Origin: CAIYRG01 sp964446945
GTDB taxonomy: Bacteria; Pseudomonadota; Alphaproteobacteria; Micropepsales; Micropepsaceae
Assembly: GCA_964446945.1 (NCBI GenBank)
Contig: CAYUQO010000006.1
Span: 62,001-126,000, forward strand
DNA: 64,000 bases
Direction of reading: 5' to 3'
This document shows, piece after piece, positions 36,156 through 45,493 of this stretch; positions within the stretch are counted from its first letter, which is position 1; the number at the start of each line of letters is the position of its first letter. The notes under the pieces were generated by a model. The model was given only the letters and a program-made list of their open reading frames with translations. It was not told where the DNA came from and searched no databases. Made by a program: the position numbers and the translations under genes.

Positions 36156-37039
36156 GATCCGGTTTGCGCTGCCGCCGCATCGGGCGGTGGCTGTTTTGTC
36201 AAAAGCCGAAGCAGTGTCGCGAGCCTACCTTTCAGCTCATGGCGGTGCACGATCATATCGATCATGCCATGTTCCAGCAGATACTCGGCACGCTGAAAGC
36301 CCTCCGGCAGGCGTTCCCGGATGGTCTGCTCAATCACCCGCGGTCCGGAAAATCCGATCAGCGCACCGGGTTCGGCAATCTGCACGTCGCCGAGCATCGC
36401 ATATGAGGCCGAGACTCCGCCCGTCGTCGGATCGGTCAATACGACGATATAGGGCAGTTGGGCGTCCTTCAGCATTTCGACCCCGATGGTCGTACGGGGC
36501 ATTTGCATCAGCGAGAGAATCCCCTCCTGCATGCGTGCACCACCGGACGATACGATCAGCACCAGGGCGCGGCTCTCGGCGACTGCAACACGCGCCGCCT
36601 CGACAAAGGCTGCACCGGTCTCAAGCCCGAGTGAGCCGCCCATAAAGGCGAAATCCTGCACCGCGAGAACCACTCGCGCACCGCCGATCGTTCCTCTGGC
36701 CGCAACCAGGGCATCGTGCTGTCCGGTCTTGGCCCGGTTTTCCTTCAGACGATCGGTGTAGCGTTTGTCGTCGCGAAACCGGAGGGGATCCTGTGGCACC
36801 TCCGGCGCGGGCAGCCGTTCGTGCTCACCGTCATCCAGCAAAGACTCGAAGCGCTCTTTGGGGCCGATCCGCATATGGTGACCGCATTGCGGGCAGACAT
36901 TCTGCGCGGCGACCAGATCGCGGTGAAAAACCATTTCGCCGCAGCCGGGGCACTTGCGCCAAAGCGTATCCGGGGACGACTGCTTCGACCCCATCAGGCC
37001 CTTGATCCGTGGGCGGACGTAATTTGTGATCCAGTTCAT
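36152..37039 (-). CDS. accD: Acetyl-CoA carboxylase carboxyltransferase subunit beta
   Basis: Carboxyltransferase beta subunit, 295 residues, committing acetyl-CoA to fatty-acid synthesis as malonyl-CoA. A zinc ribbon formed by Cys30, Cys33, Cys49 and Cys52 (CPGCGEMVF ... CPQCGHHM) precedes the crotonase-fold domain with SSGGARMQEGILSLMQM. The ATG at 37039 opens MNWITNYVRPRIK, the family's usual N-terminus; a longer frame upstream has no similarity. Order trpF-trpB-trpA-accD-folC is conserved in alphaproteobacteria. Confidence 0.96.
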   Translation of the reverse strand: MNWITNYVRPRIKGLMGSKQSSPDTLWRKCPGCGEMVFHRDLVAAQNVCPQCGHHMRIGPKERFESLLDDGEHERLPAPEVPQDPLRFRDDKRYTDRLKENRAKTGQHDALVAARGTIGGARVVLAVQDFAFMGGSLGLETGAAFVEAARVAVAESRALVLIVSSGGARMQEGILSLMQMPRTTIGVEMLKDAQLPYIVVLTDPTTGGVSASYAMLGDVQIAEPGALIGFSGPRVIEQTIRERLPEGFQRAEYLLEHGMIDMIVHRHELKGRLATLLRLLTKQPPPDAAAAQTGS

Positions 37040-37127
37040 TTGCCATTCCGATCGCGGAAATGATGCGCCGGCAAGCTCGTCGCAGAAATTCGACTGTAGC
37101 ACGCGGATATGCCGGTGGAATCGGTCA

Positions 37128-37985
37128 TCAGGCAGAGAGTTCCCTTGCGTGGTGAACGGCTTCCGCAAGCGACCGGCACAGTTGCAGCGTCTGGTCGATC
37201 GCATCACCGCGCTTATTTGCATGTGCGCCGGCGATGCATTGAACCAGTGCCGAACCAACGACCGCGGCGTCGGCAATTCGGGCGATCGCGGCCGCCTCAT
37301 CCGGAGTGCGGATGCCGAATCCCACCGCGCAGGGCAACCGGGTCCTGACCCGGATACGTGCGATCGCCGCAGCGACATCATTGATCAGAACCGATTTGGT
37401 TCCGGTGACGCCGGTGACAGAGACATAATAGAGAAAGCCGCTGGCGCCATTCAGCACGGTCGTCAGGCGCTCATCCGTCGTCGTCGGCGCGGCGAGCCGG
37501 ACGATGTCGATCCCGTTCCGGTTGGCGGCCGCAAGCAGATCCGCGCCTTCTTCCGGGGCCAGATCGACGATAATCAGCCCATCGACTCCGGCATTGGCTG
37601 CATCGCGCAGGAAATGATGCGCGCCATAAGCGTGGATGGGATTGTAATAACCCATCAGGACCAGTGGCGTGACATCGTCGTGGCCGCGGAACCGTTCCAC
37701 CAGATGCAACACGCCTTTCAGTGTCATTCCCGATTTCAGCGCTCTCACCGACGATGCCTGAATTGCGGGGCCGTCTGCCATCGGATCGGAAAAGGGAATG
37801 CCAAGCTCGATCAGGTCAGCGCCTGCACCAGGCAGATGCTGCATGATTTCGAACGATGTCTCCGCATCGGGATCGCCTGCAGTGATAAAGGGGACGAACG
37901 CGGCGCGATCGAGGGCGCGCAGTTCTGCAAAACGCGTATCGATGCGGCTCTTCACGGCCGCTGATTTTGCGGCAGCGGTGCTCAA
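37128..37985 (-). CDS. trpA: Tryptophan synthase alpha chain
   Basis: Cleaves indole-3-glycerol phosphate to indole and glyceraldehyde 3-phosphate. The 285-residue TIM barrel shows the catalytic Glu in DLIELGIPFSDPMADGP and Asp in the same motif, plus LMGYYNPIHAYG and GFGIRTPDEA at the phosphate site. It overlaps trpB (ATGA-type), consistent with the alpha2beta2 complex. Confidence 0.97.
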   Translation of the reverse strand: MSTAAAKSAAVKSRIDTRFAELRALDRAAFVPFITAGDPDAETSFEIMQHLPGAGADLIELGIPFSDPMADGPAIQASSVRALKSGMTLKGVLHLVERFRGHDDVTPLVLMGYYNPIHAYGAHHFLRDAANAGVDGLIIVDLAPEEGADLLAAANRNGIDIVRLAAPTTTDERLTTVLNGASGFLYYVSVTGVTGTKSVLINDVAAAIARIRVRTRLPCAVGFGIRTPDEAAAIARIADAAVVGSALVQCIAGAHANKRGDAIDQTLQLCRSLAEAVHHARELSA

Positions 37986-39196
37986 AGGTCGTAACCCAGC
38001 GCTTTGGCCACGGTAAATACGTCTTTGTCGCCGCGGCCTGACAAACCGACGACAATCAGCCGGTCGCGCGGCATCGCAGGAGCCATCTTGATCACCTGGG
38101 CGATTGCGTGTGACGACTCAAGGGCGGGGATAATGCCTTCCAGACGGCAGGTCAGTTGAAAGGCATCCAGCGCTTCGCGGTCCGTGACCGAAGCATAATT
38201 TACCCGGCCGGATTCCCTGAGCCAGGAATGTTCCGGACCGACGCCCGGATAATCCAGACCCGCCGAAATCGAATGTGCCTCGAGCACCTGACCGTCGCTG
38301 TCCTGCAACAGATAAGAGCGCGCGCCGTGCAGCACGCCTGGACTGCCCTTCGATAAGGTCGCCGCGTGATGCGCGGTTTCGACTCCCTCGCCCGCGGCTT
38401 CGACACCGGTGATTGCCACTTCGGCATCATCCAAAAACGGATGGAACAACCCGATGGCGTTCGAGCCGCCACCAACGCAGGCGATCAGAAGATCGGGCAA
38501 TCTGCCTTCAGCCGCCATCATCTGGCTGCGCGTTTCTTCTCCGATCACCGTCTGAAAATCGCGAACCATCGCCGGGTATGGATGCGGTCCGGCGGCCGAA
38601 CCGATAATGTAGAACGTGTCCTCCACATTGGCGACCCAATCGCGCAGGGCCTCATTCATCGCATCTTTGAGCGTTCGCGATCCGGACGCGACTCCGCGAA
38701 CTTCGGCGCCCAACAAATTCATGCGAAAGACATTCGGCCGCTGCCGATCCATATCGACCTCGCCCATATAGACGACGCAGGGCAAACCAAATCGCGCCGC
38801 CACGGTTGCCGTCGCGACACCGTGCTGGCCGGCGCCGGTTTCGGCGATAATCCGCGTCTTGCCCATTCTCCGGGCCAACAACACCTGACCAATGCAATTG
38901 TTGATCTTGTGCGCGCCGGTGTGGTTCAGGTCTTCGCGCTTGAAATAGATTTTTGCTCCGCCGAGATGGCGCGTCAGCCGCTCGGCAAAATAGAGCGGAC
39001 TTGGACGACCGGCGTAATTTTGCAGCAGTGCGGATAGTTCGGAATGGAAGTGCGGATCGCCTTTCGCTGCATGCCAGGCCTGTTCAAGTTGCAGCAGCAG
39101 AGGCATCAGTGTTTCGGCAACATAGCGGCCGCCGAATGATCCGAAATGTCCGGATTCATCGGGACCCGAGCGAAAGCTGTTCGGGGCAACGCTCAC
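37982..39196 (-). CDS. trpB: Tryptophan synthase beta chain
   Basis: PLP enzyme condensing indole with serine, 404 residues. The Schiff-base Lys97 is in NHTGAHKINNCIGQ; the phosphate loop CVGGGSNAIGLFHPF and the SAGLDYPGVGPEHS segment are present. I start at GTG 39196 (VSVAPNSFRSGPDESG), which overlaps the trpF stop by four bases (GTGA) and gives the family length; a far-upstream extension is spurious. Confidence 0.96.
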   Translation of the reverse strand: MSVAPNSFRSGPDESGHFGSFGGRYVAETLMPLLLQLEQAWHAAKGDPHFHSELSALLQNYAGRPSPLYFAERLTRHLGGAKIYFKREDLNHTGAHKINNCIGQVLLARRMGKTRIIAETGAGQHGVATATVAARFGLPCVVYMGEVDMDRQRPNVFRMNLLGAEVRGVASGSRTLKDAMNEALRDWVANVEDTFYIIGSAAGPHPYPAMVRDFQTVIGEETRSQMMAAEGRLPDLLIACVGGGSNAIGLFHPFLDDAEVAITGVEAAGEGVETAHHAATLSKGSPGVLHGARSYLLQDSDGQVLEAHSISAGLDYPGVGPEHSWLRESGRVNYASVTDREALDAFQLTCRLEGIIPALESSHAIAQVIKMAPAMPRDRLIVVGLSGRGDKDVFTVAKALGYDL

Positions 39197-39867
39197 GCGC
39201 GCTGATCCGCGGTTTGCGGCGCGAGCACTGCTCCACGCGCCGCGCTGACGAAGGCAGCGATCTTGTCGCGGTTTTTTTGCCCGGGCGCATCTTCGACACC
39301 GGATGAAGCGTCGACAAAAGCGGGGTTGGCGATCGCGATCGCACGTCCGACATTCTCCGGATTCAAACCGCCGGCAATCCCCCATGGCCGGTCGAGCCGG
39401 ATGCCAGACAAAATGCGCCAATCGAATGCCAATCCAACCCCACCGGGTCTTTCGGCCGACGGCCCCGGGCGGGAGTCGAACAGGATGTAATCCGCCACTT
39501 CCCGGTATTCCTGAGCGCGCCGGACATCTTCCGGTGCCGTGACGGCGAGGACTTTCATCAGCGGCTTGCGGGAGAGCTTTGCGATGGCTGCCGCCCGGGC
39601 AGGCGATTCATCGCCATGCAATTGAATGAGGTCCGGCTGCACGCGCGCCACCAGTTCGGAAACCAGCGCGTCATCCGGGTTCACCAGTAAAGAAACGATC
39701 TGTACTCGACCGCGCAAAATCTCGGCCAGCCGGCTGGCGCGGTCGAGCCCGGTATGACGGGGGCTCGGAGGAAAGAACACCAGCCCGCCAAAATCCGCCC
39801 CGCACGCGACCGCGGCCGTCGCCGCCTCGATGCTGTTGATCCCACAAATCTTTACCCGCAAGGTCAT
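39193..39867 (-). CDS. trpF: Phosphoribosylanthranilate isomerase
   Basis: Converts N-(5'-phosphoribosyl)anthranilate to the carboxyphenylamino-deoxyribulose phosphate, 224 residues. The catalytic Cys8 is in RVKICGI and the general acid Asp in FVDASSGVE; IQLHGDE and GGLNPENV are family motifs. The ATG at 39867 starts MTLRVKICG; an upstream in-frame start is unneeded. First gene of the reverse trp-acc-fol run. Confidence 0.96.
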   Translation of the reverse strand: MTLRVKICGINSIEAATAAVACGADFGGLVFFPPSPRHTGLDRASRLAEILRGRVQIVSLLVNPDDALVSELVARVQPDLIQLHGDESPARAAAIAKLSRKPLMKVLAVTAPEDVRRAQEYREVADYILFDSRPGPSAERPGGVGLAFDWRILSGIRLDRPWGIAGGLNPENVGRAIAIANPAFVDASSGVEDAPGQKNRDKIAAFVSAARGAVLAPQTADQRA

Positions 39868-39954
39868 GGCGCGGCTTATGGACGAAATGCGCGTCCTCCG
39901 GAAGCCCCCCGGATTGGTCTGCCGGTAACGCAAATATCCTTCTTTGATCCGCCG

Positions 39955-40224
39955 ATGGAACCGAAGCCAAAGCCGGGCGTAAAAAAGGCATTACAGCAGG
40001 TCATAGACGTGACACCGGCATACGAAGATTTCAGCCACAAAGCAGATTATTGCCGCCAAATGGCAGAGCGATCCGGCGATCCTGAACTGAAGAATGTATG
40101 GCTCCGCCTTGCGCGGCAATGGCTCTCGCTGATGCCTTCGGATTCCGGCACGCATTACCCGGCAATACTGCAATTCGATGACAACACGGCCGAAACGGCT
40201 GGAGGATCTGCTCCGGCAGGTTGA
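39955..40224 (+). CDS. Small protein, YCRQMAE-type helical family
   Basis: An 89-residue protein starting MEPKPKPGVKKAL. The core KADYCRQMAERSGDPELKNVWLRLARQWLSL resembles small, widespread Hyphomicrobiales proteins of unknown function built on a two-helix Y-R-x-x-A-E / D-P-E-x-x-x-x-W-L pattern. The start is the ATG at 39955; the frame is open further upstream but runs antisense to trpF. Followed seven bases later by another very small protein with the same pattern. Confidence 0.55.
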   Translation: MEPKPKPGVKKALQQVIDVTPAYEDFSHKADYCRQMAERSGDPELKNVWLRLARQWLSLMPSDSGTHYPAILQFDDNTAETAGGSAPAG

Positions 40225-40230
40225 ACATCC

Positions 40231-40386
40231 ATGACTGATGGCACTGACACAGCGAGCCAATACCGGGCGCGCGCCAAACAACTGCGCGCCCTCGCCGAAC
40301 AGGTTGACGATGCCGAAAGCCGGAAGCTGCTTTTAGTGGTCGCCGGCGAATATGAGGAAATGGCCGAACAGGCCTCGCGGCGCTGA
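40231..40386 (+). CDS. Very small protein related to its upstream neighbour
   Basis: A 51-residue frame starting MTDGTDTASQYRARAKQLRA and ending EMAEQASRR. The layout SQYRARAKQLRALAEQVDDAESRKLLL and EYEEMAEQ matches the same two-helix pattern as the 39955-40224 protein (Y-R-x-x-A ... D-x-E-x-x-x-L-L). Tandem position, seven-base spacing and strong reading-frame character support it as real. Function unknown. Confidence 0.55.
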   Translation: MTDGTDTASQYRARAKQLRALAEQVDDAESRKLLLVVAGEYEEMAEQASRR

Positions 40387-40410
40387 TTCAGGCCGGCGCG
40401 GCCTCACGCG

Positions 40411-41760
40411 CTACTCGGCCGGCTTGAACGCCTGCTCCGGCGGCCGAATCGACTCCTCCTCCGCGGAGGAGAACAGCGGTATGTGGCGCACCGCGACGGC
40501 AGCGAACAGAATGGGAATGGCCAGCACCGCGTAATAGGTGAACCTCTGCCATCCGGCATTGATCAACAGGCCGCCGAGCCATGGACCGGCCACCGCGCCG
40601 AGCCGGCCAAATCCAATCGCGAGTCCCGTCCCGGTATTGCGCACGCGTGCCGGATAGATTCGCGGCACGATCGCATAAAGGCTCGCCATCGACCCGATCA
40701 GGAAGAATCCCATCACGGTCGCGCCGGTCATCACCGGTACAATGCCATGCCTGAGCGCACCAAAAGCAACAACCGACGCAAACAGCGCCACCAGCAACCA
40801 AACGGATATCGCGCGTGCTCCGGTTCTGCGCGCGATGAAGCCGAACATCAGACCACCGACGATGCCGCCGGCGTTCAGCAGCACCGAGGCGTAAATTCCT
40901 TCGCTGACACTGAAACCAAGATCGACCAGATTTTTTGGAGTCCAGGAGAGAACAAAATAAAAGCTCAACATCAGCATGAAAAAGCTGATGCAAATCCGCA
41001 TGGTGCCGCCGAGAAAGCGCCGGTCAAAGACCCCGAAGACCGCTTTGGTGACCGCCTCTTCGCGTGCAATTGCCGGCACCTGGGTGACGGGAGGATGGCC
41101 GAGGCGACCCATCACGGAATTGACTTGTGCGAGCACATTGCCGCCGTTGCGGGCAAGGATGAAGTCCAGCGACTCCGGGAGTCGGATGACCGCCGGAATC
41201 AGCAAGGTGGAGCATATTCCGCCGAAGACAAAGGCCGATCGCCATCCGAACAATGTGATCAGGGCGGCTGATATCGAGCCGCCGACAATGGCGCCGCCGG
41301 AATATCCGACAACCATGAACGAGATCGACAGATCGCGCCAACGCTGCGGCGCATATTCCGACAACAAGGTGTTGCCGCTCGACAGGACGCCGCCGATCCC
41401 GATTCCGGTCACCAGCCTGAACAGCGCAAGCATGCCGACCGAACCGGTGAAGGCGGACCCCAACATGCCGATGCTGATCACGACCGTGCAAAGCAGCAGG
41501 ACGGCGCGGCGGCCGATGAGATCGGCGAGCGGCGACAGAAACAATGAACCTGTCGCCATGCCGGCAAGACCGGCCGACAGAAGTATCCCGAGCGAAACCG
41601 GGTCGACGTTCCAGTCTTTGGCGATCAGGGGCGCGGTGAATGAAATCGCCAGCACATCGAAGCCGTCGATCATGTTCAACAGCGTGCAGATCGTGACCAC
41701 GCCAACTTGAAGCATGGTTACGGGGCCGTCCCGCATCGCAGTTCTGATGTCTGCTGTCAT
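40411..41760 (-). CDS. MFS transporter, aromatic acid:H+ symporter (AAHS) family
   Basis: Inner-membrane importer of 449 residues with about 12 hydrophobic helices. DGFDVLAISFTAPLIAKDW in helix 1 and SPLADLIGRRAVLLL between helices 2 and 3 match the AAHS signatures (the PcaK/VanK group), whose substrates are hydroxybenzoates or similar acids. The ATG at 41760 follows GGAG by six bases; the alternative TTG five codons upstream is less likely. It could supply protocatechuate-type substrates to the lig operon 6 kb away. Confidence 0.85.
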   Translation of the reverse strand: MTADIRTAMRDGPVTMLQVGVVTICTLLNMIDGFDVLAISFTAPLIAKDWNVDPVSLGILLSAGLAGMATGSLFLSPLADLIGRRAVLLLCTVVISIGMLGSAFTGSVGMLALFRLVTGIGIGGVLSSGNTLLSEYAPQRWRDLSISFMVVGYSGGAIVGGSISAALITLFGWRSAFVFGGICSTLLIPAVIRLPESLDFILARNGGNVLAQVNSVMGRLGHPPVTQVPAIAREEAVTKAVFGVFDRRFLGGTMRICISFFMLMLSFYFVLSWTPKNLVDLGFSVSEGIYASVLLNAGGIVGGLMFGFIARRTGARAISVWLLVALFASVVAFGALRHGIVPVMTGATVMGFFLIGSMASLYAIVPRIYPARVRNTGTGLAIGFGRLGAVAGPWLGGLLINAGWQRFTYYAVLAIPILFAAVAVRHIPLFSSAEEESIRPPEQAFKPAE

Positions 41761-41890
41761 ACCGCGCTCCGCCAATTCCGCGGAATGCTAGATCACCCGA
41801 TGCGTAAAGACAAAGGGAGCGGGACTTTTCGGAATCTGTGATGGGGGGTAGGATTCGCGCGGAATTCCATAGGCCCTGGAGGGGATTTCG

Positions 41891-42436
41891 ATGATGCAAA
41901 TTTCTGGACGACTCTGCGCGTCGATCATTGTCATTCTTGCCGCCGTGTCACGCGCGATAGCCGCGCCCGCGCCTGCCCCGATTCCTGCGCCACCTTCCAA
42001 ACTGCCGCCGGAAGCGATTACGCTTGCCGATGCCCGCATGATCATAGACGGTGCTATTGCGTATGCACGGGCACAAAACGCCGTCGCAGCCGCCGCCGTC
42101 GTCGATACGGCGGGCAATGTGATTGCTGCGGAACGGATGGACGGGGTATCACCCAACAACCTGACTTACGCGGAAGGCAAAGCCTTTGCCGCCGCGATGC
42201 AACGTCAGACCACCGAGGATTTGAGCCGTCTGGCCAAGGACCGGCCCGACCGATACTTCGGCATCCTGGGCATGTATCCCGGCAAGATGTATCTGGTCGG
42301 TGGTGGTGAGCCGATCGTCGTCAACGGCGTGCTGCTGGGCGCCGTCGGAGTGGCCGGTCTCGCCCAATTTCAGGATGAAGCCGCGGGCCGCGCCGGTATG
42401 GCCGAATGGCAACGGACGCGCGCCAACTCCCGCTAG
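41891..42436 (+). CDS. GlcG/HbpS-like protein with signal peptide
   Basis: A 181-residue secreted protein: signal peptide to about AIAAPAPAP, a Pro-rich linker, then the GlcG/HbpS domain (ITLADARMIIDGAIAYARAQN, VVDTAGNVIAAERMDG, VGGGEPIVVNGVLLGAVGVAG). Members bind haem or cobalamin-type ligands in some cases, but most are uncharacterised. GGAGG precedes the first ATG. It converges with the next gene with one base between their stops. Confidence 0.8.
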   Translation: MMQISGRLCASIIVILAAVSRAIAAPAPAPIPAPPSKLPPEAITLADARMIIDGAIAYARAQNAVAAAAVVDTAGNVIAAERMDGVSPNNLTYAEGKAFAAAMQRQTTEDLSRLAKDRPDRYFGILGMYPGKMYLVGGGEPIVVNGVLLGAVGVAGLAQFQDEAAGRAGMAEWQRTRANSR

Positions 42437-42437
42437 C

Positions 42438-43238
42438 TCAATGGACGATGCCGAGGTCCTGTCTGGCCAGGCCCGGCGGCAGATCGAAAGTATCAGCCGG
42501 AATCGGCGCGCGGACGACTTTTGTCACCGTTTCCTCAATATCGGGCTTGCCGCGATCATAGGCGACGACGTCGAGGGGAATTCCGGAAAAGCCCAGCGCC
42601 CGGTGCATGCCGCCCCAATCCATGTCATCGATGTGGGGAATCAGATGAGATGTCATCAGGGGCGCAGCGAAGTCGGAGAAGCGGTCGAACACGCGAAAAT
42701 CAGAAACATCGAATCCCGCAGATGACACGGGCGAGATGCAAAAGTCCGCCTGCTGCTGACCGTTCAGGCTCTTGCGGTAAAGATCGCAAGCGTATCCGGC
42801 AACCATTTTGCTTCCGCCCAATTTCACGAAAACCGGTTTTGCCGGAGCCGTAGCGGGCGCCGCACCGATACTTCCGAGCAGATTTTCGATCTGCGCCTGC
42901 TGGTCGGGAGGAAGTTGCGAGATCGTGTCCTTGAGCTGCGCCTGGGCTGCGTTAAGTTCGGCGGTGATGCCGCCGAATTGGCGCATGGTCTCGGGCGTGA
43001 GTTCGTAATAGACGTGCCGGGTCAAATCCACCGCCCACAGCCGGTTCAAATCGGCACGATAGATGATGGTCATATTGGGCATCGTCAGCTTGAACCGATC
43101 GCTTTCGATATAGGCCGTGACCGGCACTGCCTGGCGCCCCGGAAGCTGCGTCTGAGTGGACGAAACGACGATACCGGCCATGGCGCTGTTCGTCGTAAGG
43201 CCAAGCACCAGCAGCGAAATGGCAGCAACGCGGGGCAT
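42438..43238 (-). CDS. Secreted protein, DUF4412-like
   Basis: A 266-residue exported protein (signal peptide ending SAMAGIVV). The pattern of an early TAYIESDRFKLTM, an IIYRADLNRLWAVD strand, and a conserved cysteine pair (GYACDLYRK, ADFCISP) matches the LolA-like DUF4412 beta fold. No enzymatic residues are evident, and the function is unknown. It is divergent from the gene at 43408, so the 169-base gap holds both promoters. Confidence 0.65.
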   Translation of the reverse strand: MPRVAAISLLVLGLTTNSAMAGIVVSSTQTQLPGRQAVPVTAYIESDRFKLTMPNMTIIYRADLNRLWAVDLTRHVYYELTPETMRQFGGITAELNAAQAQLKDTISQLPPDQQAQIENLLGSIGAAPATAPAKPVFVKLGGSKMVAGYACDLYRKSLNGQQQADFCISPVSSAGFDVSDFRVFDRFSDFAAPLMTSHLIPHIDDMDWGGMHRALGFSGIPLDVVAYDRGKPDIEETVTKVVRAPIPADTFDLPPGLARQDLGIVH

Positions 43239-43407
43239 CGGACACTCTTTTCAAAGCCGTGACAGCCCCCTGACAATGCGCCCTGAGCGCGTGCGGCGGC
43301 AAGGGTGAAGCGCTGAACCGGCGTGCACGGATGCGCGAGTTGTGATAGTCCTCCTTACCGGCGCCGTAATAAAAGCGTGCGCTTCCGGAACCTCAAGGAC
43401 AAACCCG

Positions 43408-44025
43408 ATGCGATCCAGAACTCTTTTGCTTGGAAGTTTTATCGCGCTCCTCGCCGTTCCGGCGATGGCGCAAGGCAATAATGCTATCGACGTGCGGGGC
43501 ACAGTCGAGAAAGTCGACGCCACCTCCATCTCGGTGAAGACCGATGACGGCCAGGTCGACACGATCAAGATCGCCCCGAGCGCGATCTACATCGAACAGG
43601 CCCCCGCAAAGCTGAGCGACATCAAGAACAATGATTTCGTCGCCTCCGCCGCAGTCCGCAAGGATGACGGGAAGCTGCACTCCACGGAGTTGCGCATCTT
43701 CTCCGAAAAAATGCGTGGTCTTGGCGACGGCCAGCGGCCCATGAATGATGCGCGCAATCAGACGATGACGAACGCGACCGTGCAAGGCACCGCAATCGTC
43801 AACGGCAGCAACGTGATGCGCGTGAAATTCGGCGATAGTAAAATCGGCGGAAAAGGCCAGACCTATCCTGGTGGCGAGTCCGATCTCATCCTTGATCCGG
43901 GCGTTCCGGTGTTCAAGTTCACGGATGCCGACAAGAGCATTGTGCATGCCGGCAGCAAAGTCCGCGTTCAGGGCATCAAGAACGCACAGGGCGAGATTGC
44001 GAATCGCATCACGGCGATGCAGTAA
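43408..44025 (+). CDS. Secreted beta-rich protein of unknown function (DUF5666-like)
   Basis: A 205-residue protein: signal peptide (LLLGSFIALLAVPAMAQG), then small OB-like repeats (IDVRGTVEKVDATSISVKTDDG, DFVASAAVRKDDGKLHSTEL, SKVRVQGIKNAQGEIANRI). This pattern is common in periplasmic metal-stress proteins and DUF5666-like families, but no ligand can be named. The ATG at 43408 follows AAGGAC; the frame opens earlier but without a signal-peptide pattern. A strong terminator follows. Confidence 0.6.
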   Translation: MRSRTLLLGSFIALLAVPAMAQGNNAIDVRGTVEKVDATSISVKTDDGQVDTIKIAPSAIYIEQAPAKLSDIKNNDFVASAAVRKDDGKLHSTELRIFSEKMRGLGDGQRPMNDARNQTMTNATVQGTAIVNGSNVMRVKFGDSKIGGKGQTYPGGESDLILDPGVPVFKFTDADKSIVHAGSKVRVQGIKNAQGEIANRITAMQ

Positions 44026-44046
44026 CCACACATTCTCCAGTTGACG

Positions 44047-44074
44047 AAAGCGGCGCCCTTAGCGGCGCCGCTTT
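44047..44074. terminator. Bidirectional hairpin terminator
   Basis: Perfect 11-bp stem (AAAGCGGCGCC, 44047-44057, with GGCGCCGCTTT, 44064-44074) and a six-base loop. The flanking A and T bases allow it to serve both convergent genes. Confidence 0.85.
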
Positions 44075-44075
44075 C

Positions 44076-45491
44076 TTATTTATGGCCCAGATGTCCCGCC
44101 AACACGTGAGCAATGGTCTCGCTGACTCGCTTGCCGGTGGGAATGTGAAGGAATTCGTTGGGTCCATGGGCGTTGGAATGCGGGCCCAGAACGCCGGTGA
44201 TTACGAACTGCGTCCCGGGGAATTTCTCGCCCAGCATGCCCATGAACGGGATACTGCCGCCCTCGCCCATATAGGCGGGTTCGCGCCCGAACGCCGCTTT
44301 CGCCGCGTTGCTGACAGTCTTCTCCAGCCAAGGCGCGAGTTCCGGCGCATTCCAGCCGGTGCTGATGAACGGTGAGGCCTCGAACGTTACTTCCGCACCG
44401 TCCGGCGGATCATTGGTCAGCAGCCGTTTCAACAGCCCCATGGCATCTCCGGCCAGAGTTGGCGGCAGACGCAGTGAAATCTTCACCGCGGTCGATGGCA
44501 GCAGCACGTTGCCCGCGTTCTGCGGCGCGGGCAAACCTTCAATGCCGACGATCGCGAGCTGCGGTCGCCAAGTGCGATTGAGGATGAGTTCGGCGGGATC
44601 CGTTGCCATCGGCCGCGTGCCGCCGGCGAAGGGAAACTTATCATAGACGGCGGATTTCAGGATTGCGCCGGCGGCTTTGGCCTGCGCCGCGCGCGCGGGC
44701 GGAATATCGACATAGAAGCCGCGCGGAAGAATGTCGCCGGTGCGCTCGTCTTCGAGGCGTGACAGTAGTTGGCGCAAAATCCGGAAGCTCGACGGCACAA
44801 TCCCCGAGGCATCTCCGGAGTGGACGCCTTCCGTCAGCACACGGACGGTGAGCGTCGCATTGGCCAGCCCCCGCAACGAAGTCGTCAGCCACAGCCGCTC
44901 ATAGTCGCCGCAGCCTGAATCAAGACACACGACCAACCCCGGCTTACCGATCCGGGCCGCGAGGTGATCGACGTAATGCGGCAGATCATAGCTGCCGGAT
45001 TCTTCGCACGCCTCTATCAGCACCACGCAGCGGGCATGCGGAATTTTCTGATCATGCAGCGCGAGGATGGCCGAGAGCGCGCCATACATCGCATAGCCAT
45101 CATCGGCGCCGCCGCGGCCATACAGGTTCTCGCCGCGGATCACCGGCGTCCACGGGCCCAGCCCTTCCGCCCAACCGGTGAATTCCGGTTGCTTGTCGAG
45201 ATGGCCATAGAGCAGTACCGGCTCGTCGCCCTCGCCCGGTATCTCGATCAGTATTACGGGCGTGCGGTTTTCAAGCTGCACCACTTCAAGCGACGCTCCC
45301 GGAATCGCGGCGATCCGCTGGCGCGCCCAGGCTGCCATCAGCGCAACTGCGGAGTCCATGTAGCCATGGGCCACCCAGTCGCGGTCAAAAGACGGAGATT
45401 TGTTCGGTATGCGGATATAATCCACGAGCGACGGAACGACGGCATCGTCCCAGATCTGCCCGACGAAGCGCTTCAGCTTCTGCGCATCCAT
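44076..45491 (-). CDS. M20-family metallopeptidase (dipeptidase-like)
   Basis: A 471-residue zinc hydrolase of the M20 family. LLYGHLDKQPEFTGW gives the first metal ligand and catalytic Asp, GRGGADDGYAMY the bridging Asp, and LIEACEESGSYD the general-base Glu. The dimerisation domain follows, and HSNAHGPNEFLHI supplies the last His. Related to CNDP/succinyl-diaminopimelate desuccinylase-type peptidases; substrate unknown. Start at ATG 45491, two bases after the aldo/keto reductase stop, so the two genes are coupled. Confidence 0.88.
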   Translation of the reverse strand: MDAQKLKRFVGQIWDDAVVPSLVDYIRIPNKSPSFDRDWVAHGYMDSAVALMAAWARQRIAAIPGASLEVVQLENRTPVILIEIPGEGDEPVLLYGHLDKQPEFTGWAEGLGPWTPVIRGENLYGRGGADDGYAMYGALSAILALHDQKIPHARCVVLIEACEESGSYDLPHYVDHLAARIGKPGLVVCLDSGCGDYERLWLTTSLRGLANATLTVRVLTEGVHSGDASGIVPSSFRILRQLLSRLEDERTGDILPRGFYVDIPPARAAQAKAAGAILKSAVYDKFPFAGGTRPMATDPAELILNRTWRPQLAIVGIEGLPAPQNAGNVLLPSTAVKISLRLPPTLAGDAMGLLKRLLTNDPPDGAEVTFEASPFISTGWNAPELAPWLEKTVSNAAKAAFGREPAYMGEGGSIPFMGMLGEKFPGTQFVITGVLGPHSNAHGPNEFLHIPTGKRVSETIAHVLAGHLGHK

Positions 45492-45493
45492 TT

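Noticed and set aside
37040..37381. N-terminal extension of AccD
   Set aside because: Runs antisense through the trpA 3' end and is unlike AccD, which starts MNWITNY at 37039.
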